Source: Amyloporia xantha (taxonomy: Eukaryota; Basidiomycota; Agaricomycetes; Polyporales; Adustoporiaceae). Taken from it: 64,000 nt of DNA. The stretch's first letter is position 1. Each line of letters starts with the position of its first letter. The stretch is from assembly GCA_036971615.1 (NCBI GenBank), contig JAYKKR010000027.1, positions 1 to 64,000 of the forward strand, read 5' to 3'. Below the pieces are notes generated by a model. The model saw only the letters and a program-made list of their open reading frames with translations. It made no database searches and was not told the DNA's origin. The position numbers and the translations under genes are program-made. Below, in pieces: positions 13,101-24,464 of this stretch.

Positions 13101-15765
13101 AATACGCCCTAGCATCCCGTAGTTGCTCTTGTGTCTTCCGTATGTCTTCGTTAAGTGCATGGATCCGCCGGTCAGCATCATCCAACTCCTTTACTTTGAC
13201 CTGCATCTCCTGATCGATTTGGGCGCTGCGCTGCTTCTCAGCTCGTAATCGGTTTTCTAGGTCGTCGATCTTCTCGTCCGCCTTCATGACCTCATCTTCG
13301 AGCTCTTGAATCTGCACATTCGCATTTCGGAGGTCACTCGTTGCCTGTGAAACGCGCTGGCTCATCGCGTTGAGCTCTGAGCCTAGCTCCTTCCCACTAT
13401 CGAGCGCGGCCTCAGCCTCCTTTACTCTGTCCTCAAGCATCTCTTTCTCTGCCACGGTAGTCGCCAGGCGTCTTTCAATTTCTTTGACGGCGGCCGCCTT
13501 CTGCTGCTCGGCCGATCTAGCTGCTGCCTCCGCACTCGAAATCTTCTCCTCTAGGTCCTGAACGATCCCAGAGACGCCCTCTTCCACTTCTGCCATACGC
13601 TCCCTCCACCTCTCTTTGTCTCGGGATCTCTCATTTCGTTCCTGTAAGAGCGCTTCCTCGGCTTTCTCCTTCTCTCCCGTGCAATGCTGGAGCTCTTCCT
13701 TTAGCTCTTCCATCATCTCTTCAAGCGCCGCCTTTTCCTCTATCCATCCCTCTGCGAGGTCTTCAGCGACGTCACCTAGCCCAATACCCGGACCCGCACT
13801 GACACGCCTCCCGCCTCCGCTCGCCCTTCTGCTCCGCGGTTCTTGGATGTCTCGAGGTGTTTCCGGTGTTTTCCCGGCCTCTGCATCAGTACCTTTGCCA
13901 TATTTCTCCTCGTACGTCTTCAGCCTGAACACGAGTGTCTCGTTCTCCTCCTGCAAGCGCCTGTTCAATCCATGGAGATAGTTATTCAACTTGCCCGCAT
14001 TGAACCGCCCGACTCCGTGACCGCGCTCTCCGAGACCAAGCACCGGGTCAAACGAAGCGTTTGCGCGTGCATGTGTCGTCAGGTCATGCGATGATGCCGT
14101 AGACACGAATGACGCGCGGTCCATCGTCGGGTCATATGGCGACTGTGCGCCAGGCAGTATGGGCGATTGTGATTGACCCGGGGAAACTGATGCCGATGCC
14201 GATTCTGAGCCTGAGGCAGACCCTGAATCAGAGGGTCCTCCCCACGCCTGCGTCAACGGATGCGAAAGCCTCGGTCGCATCTGCGGTCGTGGTGTCACCC
14301 CGGCGAACGCAGCTTGCAAGTTGATGCCAGGAGTCATCGGAACCCGTTCCTGTTGCCCATCGCCGCCACGGTGAGGATGTGGGGTAGGGTACTTCAATCT
14401 GGGCCGCGCCGTCGAATTGATTACAGAGAGAAGGAAGGAGCGTTTGTGAGCGTGAGGCGTCGCAAGATCCTCATCCTCTTGCTGTGGAGTGATCTCATCA
14501 TGCAGCTCGCCTTCCCCTGTATGTACAAGTTGGTATCGTGGCCTAGGCGTGGATGCTGGGAGAGCGGCAGAAAAGCGAGCCCTGGGCCGTGGCTGAAAAG
14601 CGGGCGTCGGTGTAAACATCGCTGACGGTGCTGGCGACGAAAAGGCCACGGATAGAGCGGTCGGTGAAGCTGCGCCGTGATCCTGCTCATGGTCTGACTG
14701 TGTAGGTGCTTCGGAAGACGAGAACGTGGGCTCTCTCTGGTCCCCCTGGCCTTGCTCACTAGCGTCTATCTCCTGAGGAAGAGTGTCTGTAAGATCCATC
14801 TCCTCGCGTGAATGACCATCGCTCATGTCCGATAAAGACATCTCGTCTGCGTGAATATTAGAGGCTTGTTCTACTAGCCCTGGCCCTGCAGGAGACGCAG
14901 TAGCAGAACGAGGCAGCGGCACAGAAAGTGCCGCTATTGGCGAGGCGGCCAAGGATTGAGGATATGTTATGGACCGGTTGCTATGGGGGGTAGAATGGGA
15001 AGACGAGGAGGATGGAGAAGGAGTAGTACGTGTCAAGGAGGGCGTGCGCGTCCGGGAAAGCGGCCGTCTGAGCGAGACGTGCCGCATCTTGTCAAAAGGT
15101 GATGACTGCGCGCAGGTCAGACTGTGTTAAAGTGCAGACTACGAATATAGACACACCTTCTTTTCCGATCGCAGGCTCACGGAGTAATCATATTTCTTAT
15201 GCGGAGTGGAATCGTCGACTACCTCAGGCGAGTTGGGTCGACTCACCGAGCGCAAAGCATCTGAGATATCCAGGTCTCCCTCCACTTCCTCCACAATGTC
15301 CTGCGCAAACGCAGGAGGAGAACAGACCTCGGGGAGCGAACTATCCGTTGTGTCCTGGTCACTGCTCCGTATGTCTAGGTTATCCTCTTCATGATTCATG
15401 TCAGGCAGGCTGGGAATGGAACTGATGTCGAAAGTCTCATCTTGAGTCTGCTTCGTGACATTTTCTCGAGAGACGGACAAGGCGGACTTCGTTGAGCGAG
15501 AGGCAATGGAATGTGCGAAGCGTGCCGTGCTCGATGTGCTCGAAGACGGCCGAATCGTAGTCATGGTGTGAGATGATGTAGCGGCTGGAGTCGAGTGGAT
15601 TGGTAGAGCTTCTTCTATGTCATCGCCAGAATCCTCATTCGACTCGGATACTTGATCAGCGGAATCTTCATAAGCCGGAAGCGAAGGAAGAGACGGCATG
15701 TCCCTCCCTTCAATAGCCTCTATGCGCCGCCAGACACGCGAAGGTGTCTCTAGCATGGCTGTCAT
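10137..15765 (-). CDS. pcp1: Spindle pole body coiled-coil protein with C-terminal PACT domain (Pcp1/Spc110-like)
   Basis: Eleven exons: 15765-15157, 15105-12454, 12398-12073, 12014-11732, 11678-11532, 11499-11406, 11354-11209, 11155-10719, 10656-10486, 10428-10306 and 10251-10137. They total 5,103 nt, or 1,700 residues, and all joins keep frame. The N-terminus (METPSRVWRR-like, then SSPFDKMRH across intron 1) is Ser/Pro-rich and probably disordered. At about residues 572-602, LNNYLHGLNRRLQEENETLV may be a CM1-like gamma-tubulin complex binding element; this is a weak match. A very long coiled coil follows. Residues about 1565-1690 form a PACT domain: HNQECKGLIVQIRYLKAKF, then ERNEQRILAAIARVGFP, then RASDTWREQSASKEAIAAAL. 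PACT anchors such proteins to calmodulin and the pole core. The predicted role is linking gamma-tubulin complexes to the spindle pole body. A CxxC pair (CQKC) lies near residue 1180. Confidence 0.9.
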
Positions 15766-16114
15766 GGCACCTATATCCGTTAACTTCGAAATATTGTTAT
15801 CGGCTACGACGCCGCATTCACGAGCAAAAAAGGACTCACCTGATCCAATAATTGGTCTGTTTGAACAGTGATGACAATTGTAAAGCACACTTTAATATTT
15901 TCGAGAAAGGGTGCCCTGGATATCAAGTGATATAGAGAGAAGGAATATCACACTGTACGAGGAAGATGCAAGTCTAACATGAACCGTAGGGTCGAGGCGC
16001 GCGACGCGACGGCACGTGATCGAGTTCACAACAGGGGTTCGACTTCTACTGATCACAGCAGCGGCCAGCCACACTGGTCTCTAGTGCTCGCCTGTTACTC
16101 TCAATCCTACCACC
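15766..16114. other. Short divergent intergenic region
   Basis: This 349-bp stretch lies between the PACT-protein start (15765, -) and the damaged BTB copy 2 (+). The missing first 30 or so BTB codons of copy 2 are not recognisable here, so they were lost rather than split off by an intron. Confidence 0.5.
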
Positions 16115-17665
16115 ATGTGTGAATCTAGTGATCCTGCATATATTTCTGCCCCGTTACATCGTCAAACTCTAACTATAGCCTCCCCTGTCTTCGAGGCTAT
16201 GCTCGACATGCCACAACCCACCGGTAGTTGGAATGGCCTCAAGCTAGTTGATGTCGCGGAGGACAGCGCTACTCTGGAGGCGCTCTTGCGTGTATGCTAT
16301 CCTTTTGAGGATCCGGTCATCAAGACCTTCGAACTCGCACAGGCTGTATTGAAGGCTGCCATCGAGTACGACGTATCTGTAGGGGTTGCATTTGCAAAGC
16401 GAATACTCGAAGGCTTTGCCGAGGCGCAGCCCATGCGTTTGTATGCTCTCTCTTGCCGGTTGCAGCTGGAAGACATCGCCAAGCTGGCAGCTGTAAAAGC
16501 TGTTGAACGGGGAGCCACGCAAGAAGTATATATCGCTGAACTAGAGGATTTGTCTGCTGGCTGCTACCATCGATTAGTGCAATTTCAGCGTATTCCAGTC
16601 GGAGCTACATCAAAATTCACATTCTGTTCGTCTGAGGACGGACCCGCAGAGGCCGGGAAGTTGTCTGTTCTCTCGTCGACAAAAAGCAAGGTCTCCAATT
16701 TTCCCACTCCCTTTGACGATCCCGATGCCGACACCATAATCGTTAGCTCGGACAAGGTGCGCTTCCGTGTCTACAAGAATATCATATCGCTCGCCTGTCC
16801 TATTCTGAAGGAGATGTTAGAGACAGAGTGACTCGATCACATATCCGGCGAGAAGCCGAGGCCAGTCCTCTGTATTCAAGAGGACAGCGGCACGTTGTTG
16901 CTGTTATTGCAGCTTTGTTATCCTTCAGGTGCGCCAGAAACAGACAACATGCATGAAATGTTGTCTGTTTTGTGCGCTGCTAGGAAGTACAAGATAGAAA
17001 GAGCGCTAAGCATCCTCCTTCGGCGATGGTCGGAGCTGACAACATCCGACCCTCTACGTTCATACCTTCTCGCATCGTCATGTGGGTGGAATGAACAAGC
17101 TGTTGCTGCAGCCAAATTGCTGTTGTCCCAAGATTATGAGCAACTGCGGAGTACGTATGTGCCTGAAATGGAGGCCGTACCTGCGGGGCCTTATCTTCGA
17201 CTACTGCCACACCACAGAAAGTGCGGGGAGGTAGCCTCTAAATTCACGTATCTGGATTTCAAGTATACCTGGGCCTCCGACGACTTGAAGGATGTTTGGA
17301 AGTGCAATGTTTGCACCCCGCCCTTCTCCCAAACGCATGAGTCCAGGTGGATGCATGGATACACATCCAAGGCCGCACCGTCCTTACGGCACAGACCCTC
17401 TGGAACAGTGCTTACGGACAGATATGTCTTCGCGGAGATTGTGAGAATAGTTGGCGAATGCGGTTCGTGCTCAAAGCGGATTCAGCAAATTTTGCTGTTC
17501 AATAGCGCATTCGCACGTGCAATAGACAACGAGGTTGCTAAGGTAAGTCTATTCACTTGAATAGAAATGGTTGCTTGACAATTCTTCCAATAGGTCGATC
17601 CCGGAATGTATTTCGACACTTGTTGGCGCAAAGTGGGCAGGACTGACGGATTCGAGTCTATATAG
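16115..17665 (+). pseudogene. Double-BTB pseudogene (copy 2): 5'-truncated, with an in-frame stop
   Basis: One frame runs from 16115 to 17542, interrupted only by a TGA at 16829-16831. A GT/AG intron (17543-17593) and a short last exon (17594-17665) follow, the same 3' architecture as copy 3. The opening BTB strand (the D-A-D-x-I-L-x-S-S-D stretch) is missing: the frame starts as MCESSDPAYISAPLHRQTL and joins the family at the TIASPVFEAML helix. The TGA falls just after LKEMLETE, where copy 1 has LEAEC, so a Cys codon (TGC) probably became TGA. Both BTB halves, LRVCYPFEDPV, LQLCYPSGAPE and the CNVC...CGSC tail are otherwise well kept, so the damage is recent. Readthrough or a short single-BTB product cannot be excluded. 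Confidence 0.8.
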
Positions 17666-17938
17666 TGAGTATGATATATTCCGTGTACTGCAGAATCGTA
17701 GAGCCGCACTTGCAGAGCCGCATTAGGTGTAAATGTCAGAACTACGTGAAAGTTTGGGGCACATAAGTTGTAAGCATAAGATACGTTCGCCGAGCATCGT
17801 AAGGCATGTTGAATAATCACGTCAGTCTGTATCACACATACAATCAATGCCGACTGCTCTGAAGGTCGTGTGCGTAGCCAGTAATCCAGGCGAAGAATAC
17901 ATGGAGCACGCTCATGGCTCGGACGAGGATCATACCCG

Positions 17939-20188
17939 TCAGACTCCACCTGCAGAGAAGACACCCTTGAAATACCTCTTCACACCTTCTACCCCCGTCA
18001 CCATACCTCCAACAATGCTATCCGGTCGAACGATGGCAACCACCGTGTCCTCTTTGGGAACGCCATACCCAGCATATGCATGTCCAGCACCATCGACGAA
18101 GACAAACTGTGTGCCTTCAACGGCAAAGGCACCGGTGCTAGTCTTGCCCTCTGGGTAAATGACGATGGTGCGTAGGACCTCAGAGGGATACACCGTTAGC
18201 GCATCGACAATCGACTTGATGGAGGTAGAGTTGGTGGAGAATATCAAGACAGTGTGATACATCGGAGAGAAAATATGGAAGAGGGCGCTCGGTCCGGCAG
18301 CAGCACCTGCCACGATGTTAAGCAACCCTGGCGCGTCTGGCGCTCTGTCTCCTGCCCTCAGCTCACCACCCTTCTCCATGCCGTACGTGTCCGGTTGCCG
18401 ATCTCCCTTTGCACCGACGCCGAGAGGCCCGCGCTCGTCAACCACGATAGAGCTCCAGCGGTAGTTCACGCCCAATTGTTTCATCTGCGCACCGACATTC
18501 AGCGGGCCGCCCCCGGTGACTGCGCGATTATTCTCGAAAATCTTCGTCGTTATCTGGAGCATGTCTGCAATGACTGGCAGACGCTCCTCGGTGTATGTTG
18601 AAAGGAGGGAAGGAGACGCAAGGCCTTTTTCGACGAGCACGAGCTTCCAGGCTAAATTGAGCTGGGAGGAAAGTGCAGTCAGGAATCTCAGATTCGGCTA
18701 ACTTGAGAGTGGAGACCTACACCATCCTGTATACTGCTATTCAACCCCTGTGCAACATGCATATTCATCAGAAAAAATTGGACATTGATATAGACATGAC
18801 AACCGACCTGTCCACCAGCCGGTGTGTGCACATGAGCCGCATCTACAGACAAGGATTCAGTGCTAAATCGTGCGAACGCGGTAGTCAAACGTACCCCCTG
18901 CAAGGAAAACCCGGCCTTTCTCAAAAGTCTCCACCATCCGGGCGTTTGGTCTGAATTGTATCATTAGAACCAGTGTTCATCACCGATCTGATAGCGCACA
19001 CCTCCACTCAGAAATGTATTTGATGTCTCCATATACTATGTCTTTACGGTCCGTTGCATCTTGCATCGCCTTGATTAACGCGTCACGATCGTTAAGCAGA
19101 TTGGTATTGTCACCATTGCGATCGAGCATGAAGGAGAAGATTCCTTCAGCTTCAATCGGACGTAGGGTCGCGCTATCGCAATATAATCAACGAGTTCGAA
19201 TATAAGCCATTAGTTGCAGAACCTTACAGCTTTTCAACATCCCGCCACCGATGCCAGTGCTACGGATTATCGGGTTGATGATGTCAAATTTCAAGTGTCT
19301 AGAGTAGCAACGCACGTCGCGATCAAGACCATCGGTGACCTCAATTTCACCGATTATCATAGGATCTGCAAGGGTCTCGCCAACAAAGGTAAGGCCAAGT
19401 TGCTTGCGCACCGCACCTGTGAGGTAAGATATCCGGTAAGCGATTTCGCCGATCATAACACTAAAGCCAGGTGTCCGCTACTCGCTTTTTCCTCCGTCTG
19501 CAGCCACAAGCCAGTGACAATCTAAGATTTCAATTGTTTGCTCATCCCCGACGCTTTTCACAAGCTGGGCGGTAACGCCATGAGGACATTGTTCGAAGCT
19601 GCGCAACTCAGTGCTCAGCTCGACGTGGTGTCCGTAAGTCTCCAGGTGCGACCGAAGAATGGCTTCAATATGGTTTTGTCCAATGAACATTGCGTTCATC
19701 TGGCAGTAAAATTTGAGAAACGGGCGTGTTGGGCGTATCATTACCTACATATGGCGCGGACGGTGTCGGGTCTTCTTGTGGCAGGAGGTGGAAGGTCTTG
19801 ATTGGCTCTACACCACCTGGAAGCTTGTATAAACGCACCGGAGGAATTGGTGTGCTCTTAGCTAGGAGATCAGGTAGGATTCCGAAGGAATTCCATATCT
19901 CTAGGGTCCTTGGCTGAATTACTGTTCAGTCAATTATGTCCCAGTCATATGAAAGCGCAATATACTTGGACTCCACCGCCACGCTGACCAGTGTGGAATA
20001 TGGGAGCCTTGTCGATGATTCGCAAAGGGATACCGTTCTTTGCAAGAGTAAGAGCCAGCGTAAGGCCTGTAGGGCCCGCGCCGACCTAGAGAGCCGTAAT
20101 ATCAATGCCGATGAGTACTTCGGACAGTATCTGTAGTGAGTGAACTTACAACCAAGATAGGAGTAGTAGAGCTTGAAGACGGAATCAT
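17939..20188 (-). CDS. Class A FAD-dependent monooxygenase (phenol 2-monooxygenase-like)
   Basis: Eleven exons: 20188-20150, 20085-19966, 19913-19749, 19699-19486, 19416-19316, 19259-19228, 19172-19008, 18950-18895, 18842-18808, 18747-18721 and 18661-17939. They total 1,677 nt, or 558 residues, and every join keeps frame. Three FAD/NADPH motifs are present: VGAGPTGLTLALTLAKNG (GxGxxG, about residues 13-30), WLVAADGGKSAVRKQLG (DG motif, about 171-187) and FLAGDAAHVHTPAGGQG (GD motif, about 294-310, built from three exons). The remaining 240 residues fit the thioredoxin-like dimerisation domain of phenol hydroxylases. The family inserts oxygen into aromatic or polyketide substrates; the substrate here is unknown. 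Intron 4 (19485-19417) uses a GC donor (AAAA|GCGAGT). The gene converges on BTB copy 2, with 273 bp between stops. Confidence 0.92.
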
Positions 20189-20800
20189 AGCTTGGACTTT
20201 CTTTCTCTAGAGAAATATTACAACGACCGGAGGGAACGGGTGACGCTGATCGGCGTTCTTCCGCTTGAAACAAATTCTTTATATTAATATTCCAGAGGAG
20301 CGTCAAGCGTCCGCAGGTGAGCCAAACTATGTACTAGTGTCATGAATCACGCAGTTTTGCGACTGCTACTGTTGCACTAAACTCGAGCTCGGCTACACGC
20401 GGCATGAGCTCTCGTCTGACGAAAGAACTCAGCAAGCGCTGGCTCAGAAACAAGATCTTGAGCGAGTTGCAGCTACGGTTCCATAACTCTAGCACCGGTC
20501 GCGATTGACACACTAGTTGAGACTATGCCTTGGATACCACAGAGAATGTGAATGAGATCAATGGGTTACGTTCGGAATGTGAATTCAGAAAGCAGCTGAG
20601 AAAGAATATATAATGTATATAGGCGCCTGGGGTTCTCAGTACCGACAGTACGTACACTCTCAGTACTCAGTACTCAGTACTCACTACCTAGGTTTCGGCT
20701 GCCCACCAGCTTCCTGTCGGACCCGCCAGATATCCACCCTCACAGATCGTTTTGGACATAGCTTGATCCTCGAGCTGTGGCCGAGAACAGAGAATTGGCT
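20189..20800. promoter_or_regulatory. Divergent promoter region with CAGTACT tandem repeat
   Basis: This 612-bp stretch separates the FAD monooxygenase (-) from BTB copy 3 (+). A TATA-like tataatgtatatagg sits at about 20608-20624. A perfect triple CAGTACT repeat lies at 20661-20681, with further imperfect units just upstream. No ORF here looks coding. Confidence 0.4.
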
Positions 20801-22408
20801 ATGGAACAGTCAGCACATTCGTCCATGTCCACTGCCTCCGATATACCTCCACCCGCTTCGTATCCTTTCAACAGACCAGATGCAGACGTGGTTCTCAGAT
20901 CATCAGACAAAATCCAATTTCGTGTTCATCGCAACATTTTGACGATAGCTTCCCCCTTCTTCGAGGGTATGTTCAGCTTGCCACAGCCTGCAGCTGATCA
21001 AGAGGATCTTCACATAGTAGACGTCACGGAGGACGGGCACACAATGGAAACACTCCTCCGCATCTGCTATCCAGTCTCCGATCCGTTAATCGAAACGCTG
21101 GAGCTTGCTCGTTCTGTTCTCGAAGCTGCATTGAAATACGAAACGATCGTGGCGATAACCTTCAGCAAACGCGCACTTCAAGACTTCGTGAAAACGCAGC
21201 CTCTGCGCGTGTACGCGATTGCTTGCCGACTTCAGCTGGAGAGTATAGCGAAGTCAGCGGCCAGAGAGGCTGTTGCGCAGAATGTCGTCGATGACCAGTA
21301 TATCGCCGAGCTGGAGGAGATACCCGCAGGTTGTTATCACAGGCTGTTGCAGTGTCGGCGCGTTGACACAGTATCGTTCGTCTACCATCGCAACGGCGAA
21401 AAAAAAGCCAAGTTTATGGCGTCAAAGCAGCCTGGGGGGCGGTATTCACTGCCTCCTGGAAGTGACGCTCCGTTTCCTTTTGACAATGCCGATGCCGATG
21501 TTCTGATTGTTAGTTCAGATCAAGTGCGCTTTCGTGTTTTCAAGAATGTCGTCGCGCTTGCCTCTCCTGTCCTGAAAGACATGATGAAGACCGCAAATAG
21601 CTCTGGCGAGGGTCTGGGTGTCGAGTTACGACAGCAGGCGCTTCCCGTGCTCCGCGTCGATGAGGCAAGCCGAACATTGCACCTGCTATTACAATTATGC
21701 TATCCTTCCTGCAACCCCGAAATAAATACTTTACCCGGAGATGCCTTCGTGCTACGCTCTGCGGTCAAATATAGGATGGAGAAAGTATCGTGGTTCCTCA
21801 TCCAACGACTCACAATGTCGGATCTTGACCCCTTGGAACCCCTGCGAGCATACCTACTCGTATCTTCGTGCAATTGGAAGGAACATACCGTCGCTGCAGC
21901 TAGAGCCTTATTGGCCCTTGACTTCGAGAAACTACAAGCTGGGTATGTGCATGATCTGGAGAACGCCTCTGCCGGTAGCTACTATCGATTGCTGCAGTAC
22001 CACAAGAAATGCGGAATAGCAACAGCTGCCCTTGCTATGCCTGACTTCTCATCCCTCCCAAGTGATGTGAGAAAGCGTTTGCAATGTGCACATTGCGGTT
22101 ACTACAGTCCACATAGACCAGACTGGTATAACCAATACTTGCAACAAGTTTCGGCACACCTGAAGAAGCAGCCGTGTTCATGCGTCGTGACCGATGGACC
22201 CATACTTGCAAAAATGATACAGAGCGCGGCTGTCTGCGGCATCTGCGTGGGGCGAATGGAGCAGATTTTATCTTTCACCAGCGCCTTGGCAGGTGCAGTG
22301 GACAATGAAATCAAACGGGTAAGAAATTCATATGTACCGTCATCTATCAGCAGTTACCTCACTCTTGTTTAGGTCGACACCCGGCTGCTCTTCCAGCAGC
22401 CTGCATAA
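20801..22408 (+). CDS. Double-BTB/POZ domain protein with Cys-rich tail (copy 3)
   Basis: Exon 1 is 20801-22318 and exon 2 is 22373-22408, giving 517 residues. The ATG at 20801 is the first in frame; the frame extends upstream only from a GTG. BTB unit 1 starts at about residue 23 (RPDADVVLRSSDKIQFRVHR), followed by LLRICYPVSDPL, LEAALKYE and an RVYAIACRLQLESIA helix pair. Unit 2 starts at about residue 230 (DADVLIVSSDQVRFRVFKNV), followed by LLQLCYPSCNPEI, a matching RAYLLVSSCNWKE pair and SYYRLLQYHKKC. The tail holds CAHC, CSC and CGIC before FTSALAGAVDNEIKRV, which suggests a metal-binding knuckle. The whole BTB-plus-helical unit is duplicated within the protein. This is the best-preserved plus-strand copy. 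Function is unknown. Confidence 0.88.
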
Positions 22409-22781
22409 GGCCTGCGGTATATGGTGGAAGCAAGAAATGACATGTTCTGTCATCGCCAGTGGTACTATGCGTTGAAACTACCATAAAATAAATCTGATTA
22501 CAATCTGAAAGCCTTGTTTGGCCTGCCACGGGAAGTTGAATGATGTCAATAAATGAGCCAATGAACACCAGACATCGATTCTCAATGCATGTAAGGCCGG
22601 CCAGGAATTCTTAAACCGGACTATCGGAAGATACCGACAGTTGCCGAGCTCTGCTGACACATAAGCGTCCATATTCTCGCCAGGTTGTGCCACTCGAGGA
22701 CGGTGCGACAGGGGTCGCGCGGCGCTTGGCGCACGCCGCCTGGCAAAATGGCGTCGGTATTGCCAACAACACTACTCACAG
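22409..22781. other. Intergenic, no gene seen
   Basis: This lies between BTB copy 3 and the BTB fragment. The missing 5' two thirds of the fragment are not detectable here. Confidence 0.5.
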
Positions 22782-23405
22782 CCCCTCCGTGCGTACCTCC
22801 TCGCATCTTCAAGAGGATGGAAGGAGCAAGGCATGCATGCCATCAGGTTTCTCTTTGAACACACGATTGAGGACATACGATCGATGTATGATCCCACTCT
22901 CGAGACGACCTTCGCAGGTTCGTATTATCACCTCTTCCATTTTCATGGATTATGCAGTTCAGCAATCACTGCTGTAGGTACGTCACTTGATAGTTGGCTT
23001 CCTAAGGCTGTTCGGACTGCTGTCTGTGGCAGTTGCACGTACGGTTCCCATGATGCAAGCTGGATGAGCCAAGGTGTGATTCAGATCGTAGCATTACTGA
23101 AGGAAAGACCTTTGCCACTGACGGTCAGAGAAGGAGAGGCCTTCCAAAGGCTGGTAAGAATTGCATTCGATAGGTGCAGTTCATGTAGGGTTGAGCGGCT
23201 TGCCACATTTTGCCGTTCATTTGCTGATGTCGTGGAGGAGAAAATCGCGAAGGCAAGTCCTAACTTTTGAAATTGACAGCGATGTTGACGCTGCTGGTGC
23301 TTCCATGCACAGGTACCTCTGACATTAGCGTTTCTGCTGCGATTTAAGTTCCAAATAACCCTTTATTTGGATATCTTCAATAGCAGCCCGTTTAGCCTTA
23401 CGTAA
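22782..23405 (+). pseudogene. Double-BTB 3' fragment (copy 4)
   Basis: The frame is open from 22782 (PLRAYLLASSRGWKEQG) through 23252. It matches only the last third of the family: the helical pair of unit 2, AGSYYHLFHFHGLC, CGSC, CSSC and FADVVEEKIAK. No BTB domain precedes it. The family's last intron is present with a changed donor: AAG|GCAAGT (23253) instead of AAG|GTAAGT. It has an AG acceptor at 23311-23312 and a possible last exon at 23313-23405. With no start and no BTB domains, it is read as a truncated tandem duplicate of copy 3. The retained frame means either decay is recent or a small tail protein is still made. Confidence 0.7.
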
Positions 23406-23815
23406 GAAAGATAGGAGGTACAACCGGGCCGAACGTCAGGTCTTCATTTTCGGCGGCGCTCATCGACGACGTGTGCCTCAGGCTCTGGTGGCTAATAACA
23501 ATAACAATGCTCGTGCCTCGTCCTGCGCTGTGGCGCGCCGCATTCCCGGAAATAATGCCCCATCGCTTTCTGCTCTCTTGGAAAGGGTGCTTCAGTCTTT
23601 TCTCAGTGTTGTTGGTCCATCCCACCTGTGGCTGATGATGCTTTCTCTCGTCTGCCGAGCACTCCTGCTGTGTCAGAGAGTGCTGATTGCTGTCACTCAT
23701 CCCTCATTGCCGTCCATTGTGCGCCACATCTACGGACATGCATATGAATGAGCCTGCCCCTTGTGTGTTTCCTCCCACCCCTCTGTTCCGACGTGAGCAT
23801 TCCAAATTTCCACTA
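23406..23815. other. Intergenic flank of the transposon cluster
   Basis: No gene or clear repeat is seen. The stretch ends at the TA dinucleotide that borders the first inverted-repeat element. Confidence 0.4.
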
Positions 23816-24012
23816 CATCAGAACTTCTGCAAATGCCCTGACAGCCCTGACAAACGGCTTGTCAGGGCCTTTCAGGACCTGTCAGGGATGTCAGGACACC
23901 AGCTGTCAGTTTGGGTTAGATACTCCATCAGAGAAAACCCGTCAGGATGCTCAGGGTTGTCAGTGTTTGTCAGAGAACTAACTAAAACTCTGAAAATAAA
24001 ATGCCATTTGCA

Positions 24013-24073
24013 GGAATTGAACTCATGCATTAATATATATGATAAGTATGAGTGCAACATAACCACTACACCA
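24013..24073 (-). repeat. tRNA-like module, left arm
   Basis: On the minus strand, A box TGGTGTAGTGG (24073-24063) lies about 40 nt from B-box-like GTTCAATTCC (24022-24013). It does not fold convincingly as a functional tRNA. It is a tRNA-derived, SINE-like pol III promoter relic. Confidence 0.5.
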
Positions 24074-24403
24074 TAACAGCATCTTTAAAGCTAACTATTT
24101 AATCAATATATCATAATTAATCCCCAAGGGTCTTCAAATATGTGCACTCTAACAAGGCTTGGAATTACATGCAACCTGATATATTATAATGGTGGAGTCT
24201 ATGCAATACTATTTGACATTGTTTTGAAGATAATCAGCATTGCATAGGTCTGTATCTGAATTGGTATTTCCCTAATCTGGCTTCATTTGACTCAATATAA
24301 AAGAAGTCAAAAAGTCGAAATTTGTTGAAGTCCAAATAGATTGAAACCCTTGGAGAAACTTCAGACCATAATGTTTAAGTAGTTTGATATATTTATGGTC
24401 TTG

Positions 24404-24464
24404 TGGTGTAGTGGTCATACTTAATGTTTACTTCTTGTTTGTCTAAGTCTTGGGGTTCAATTCT
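24404..24464 (+). repeat. tRNA-like module, right arm
   Basis: On the plus strand, A box TGGTGTAGTGG (24404-24414) lies about 40 nt from GGTTCAATTC (24454-24463). It shares its downstream GCATTTTATTTTC with the left module, so the two are inverted homologues. Confidence 0.5.

Noticed and set aside
24013..24464. Functional tRNA genes at the two tRNA-like modules
   Set aside because: The promoter boxes are present but no acceptor stem or anticodon arm can be paired; they are better read as SINE-like relics.
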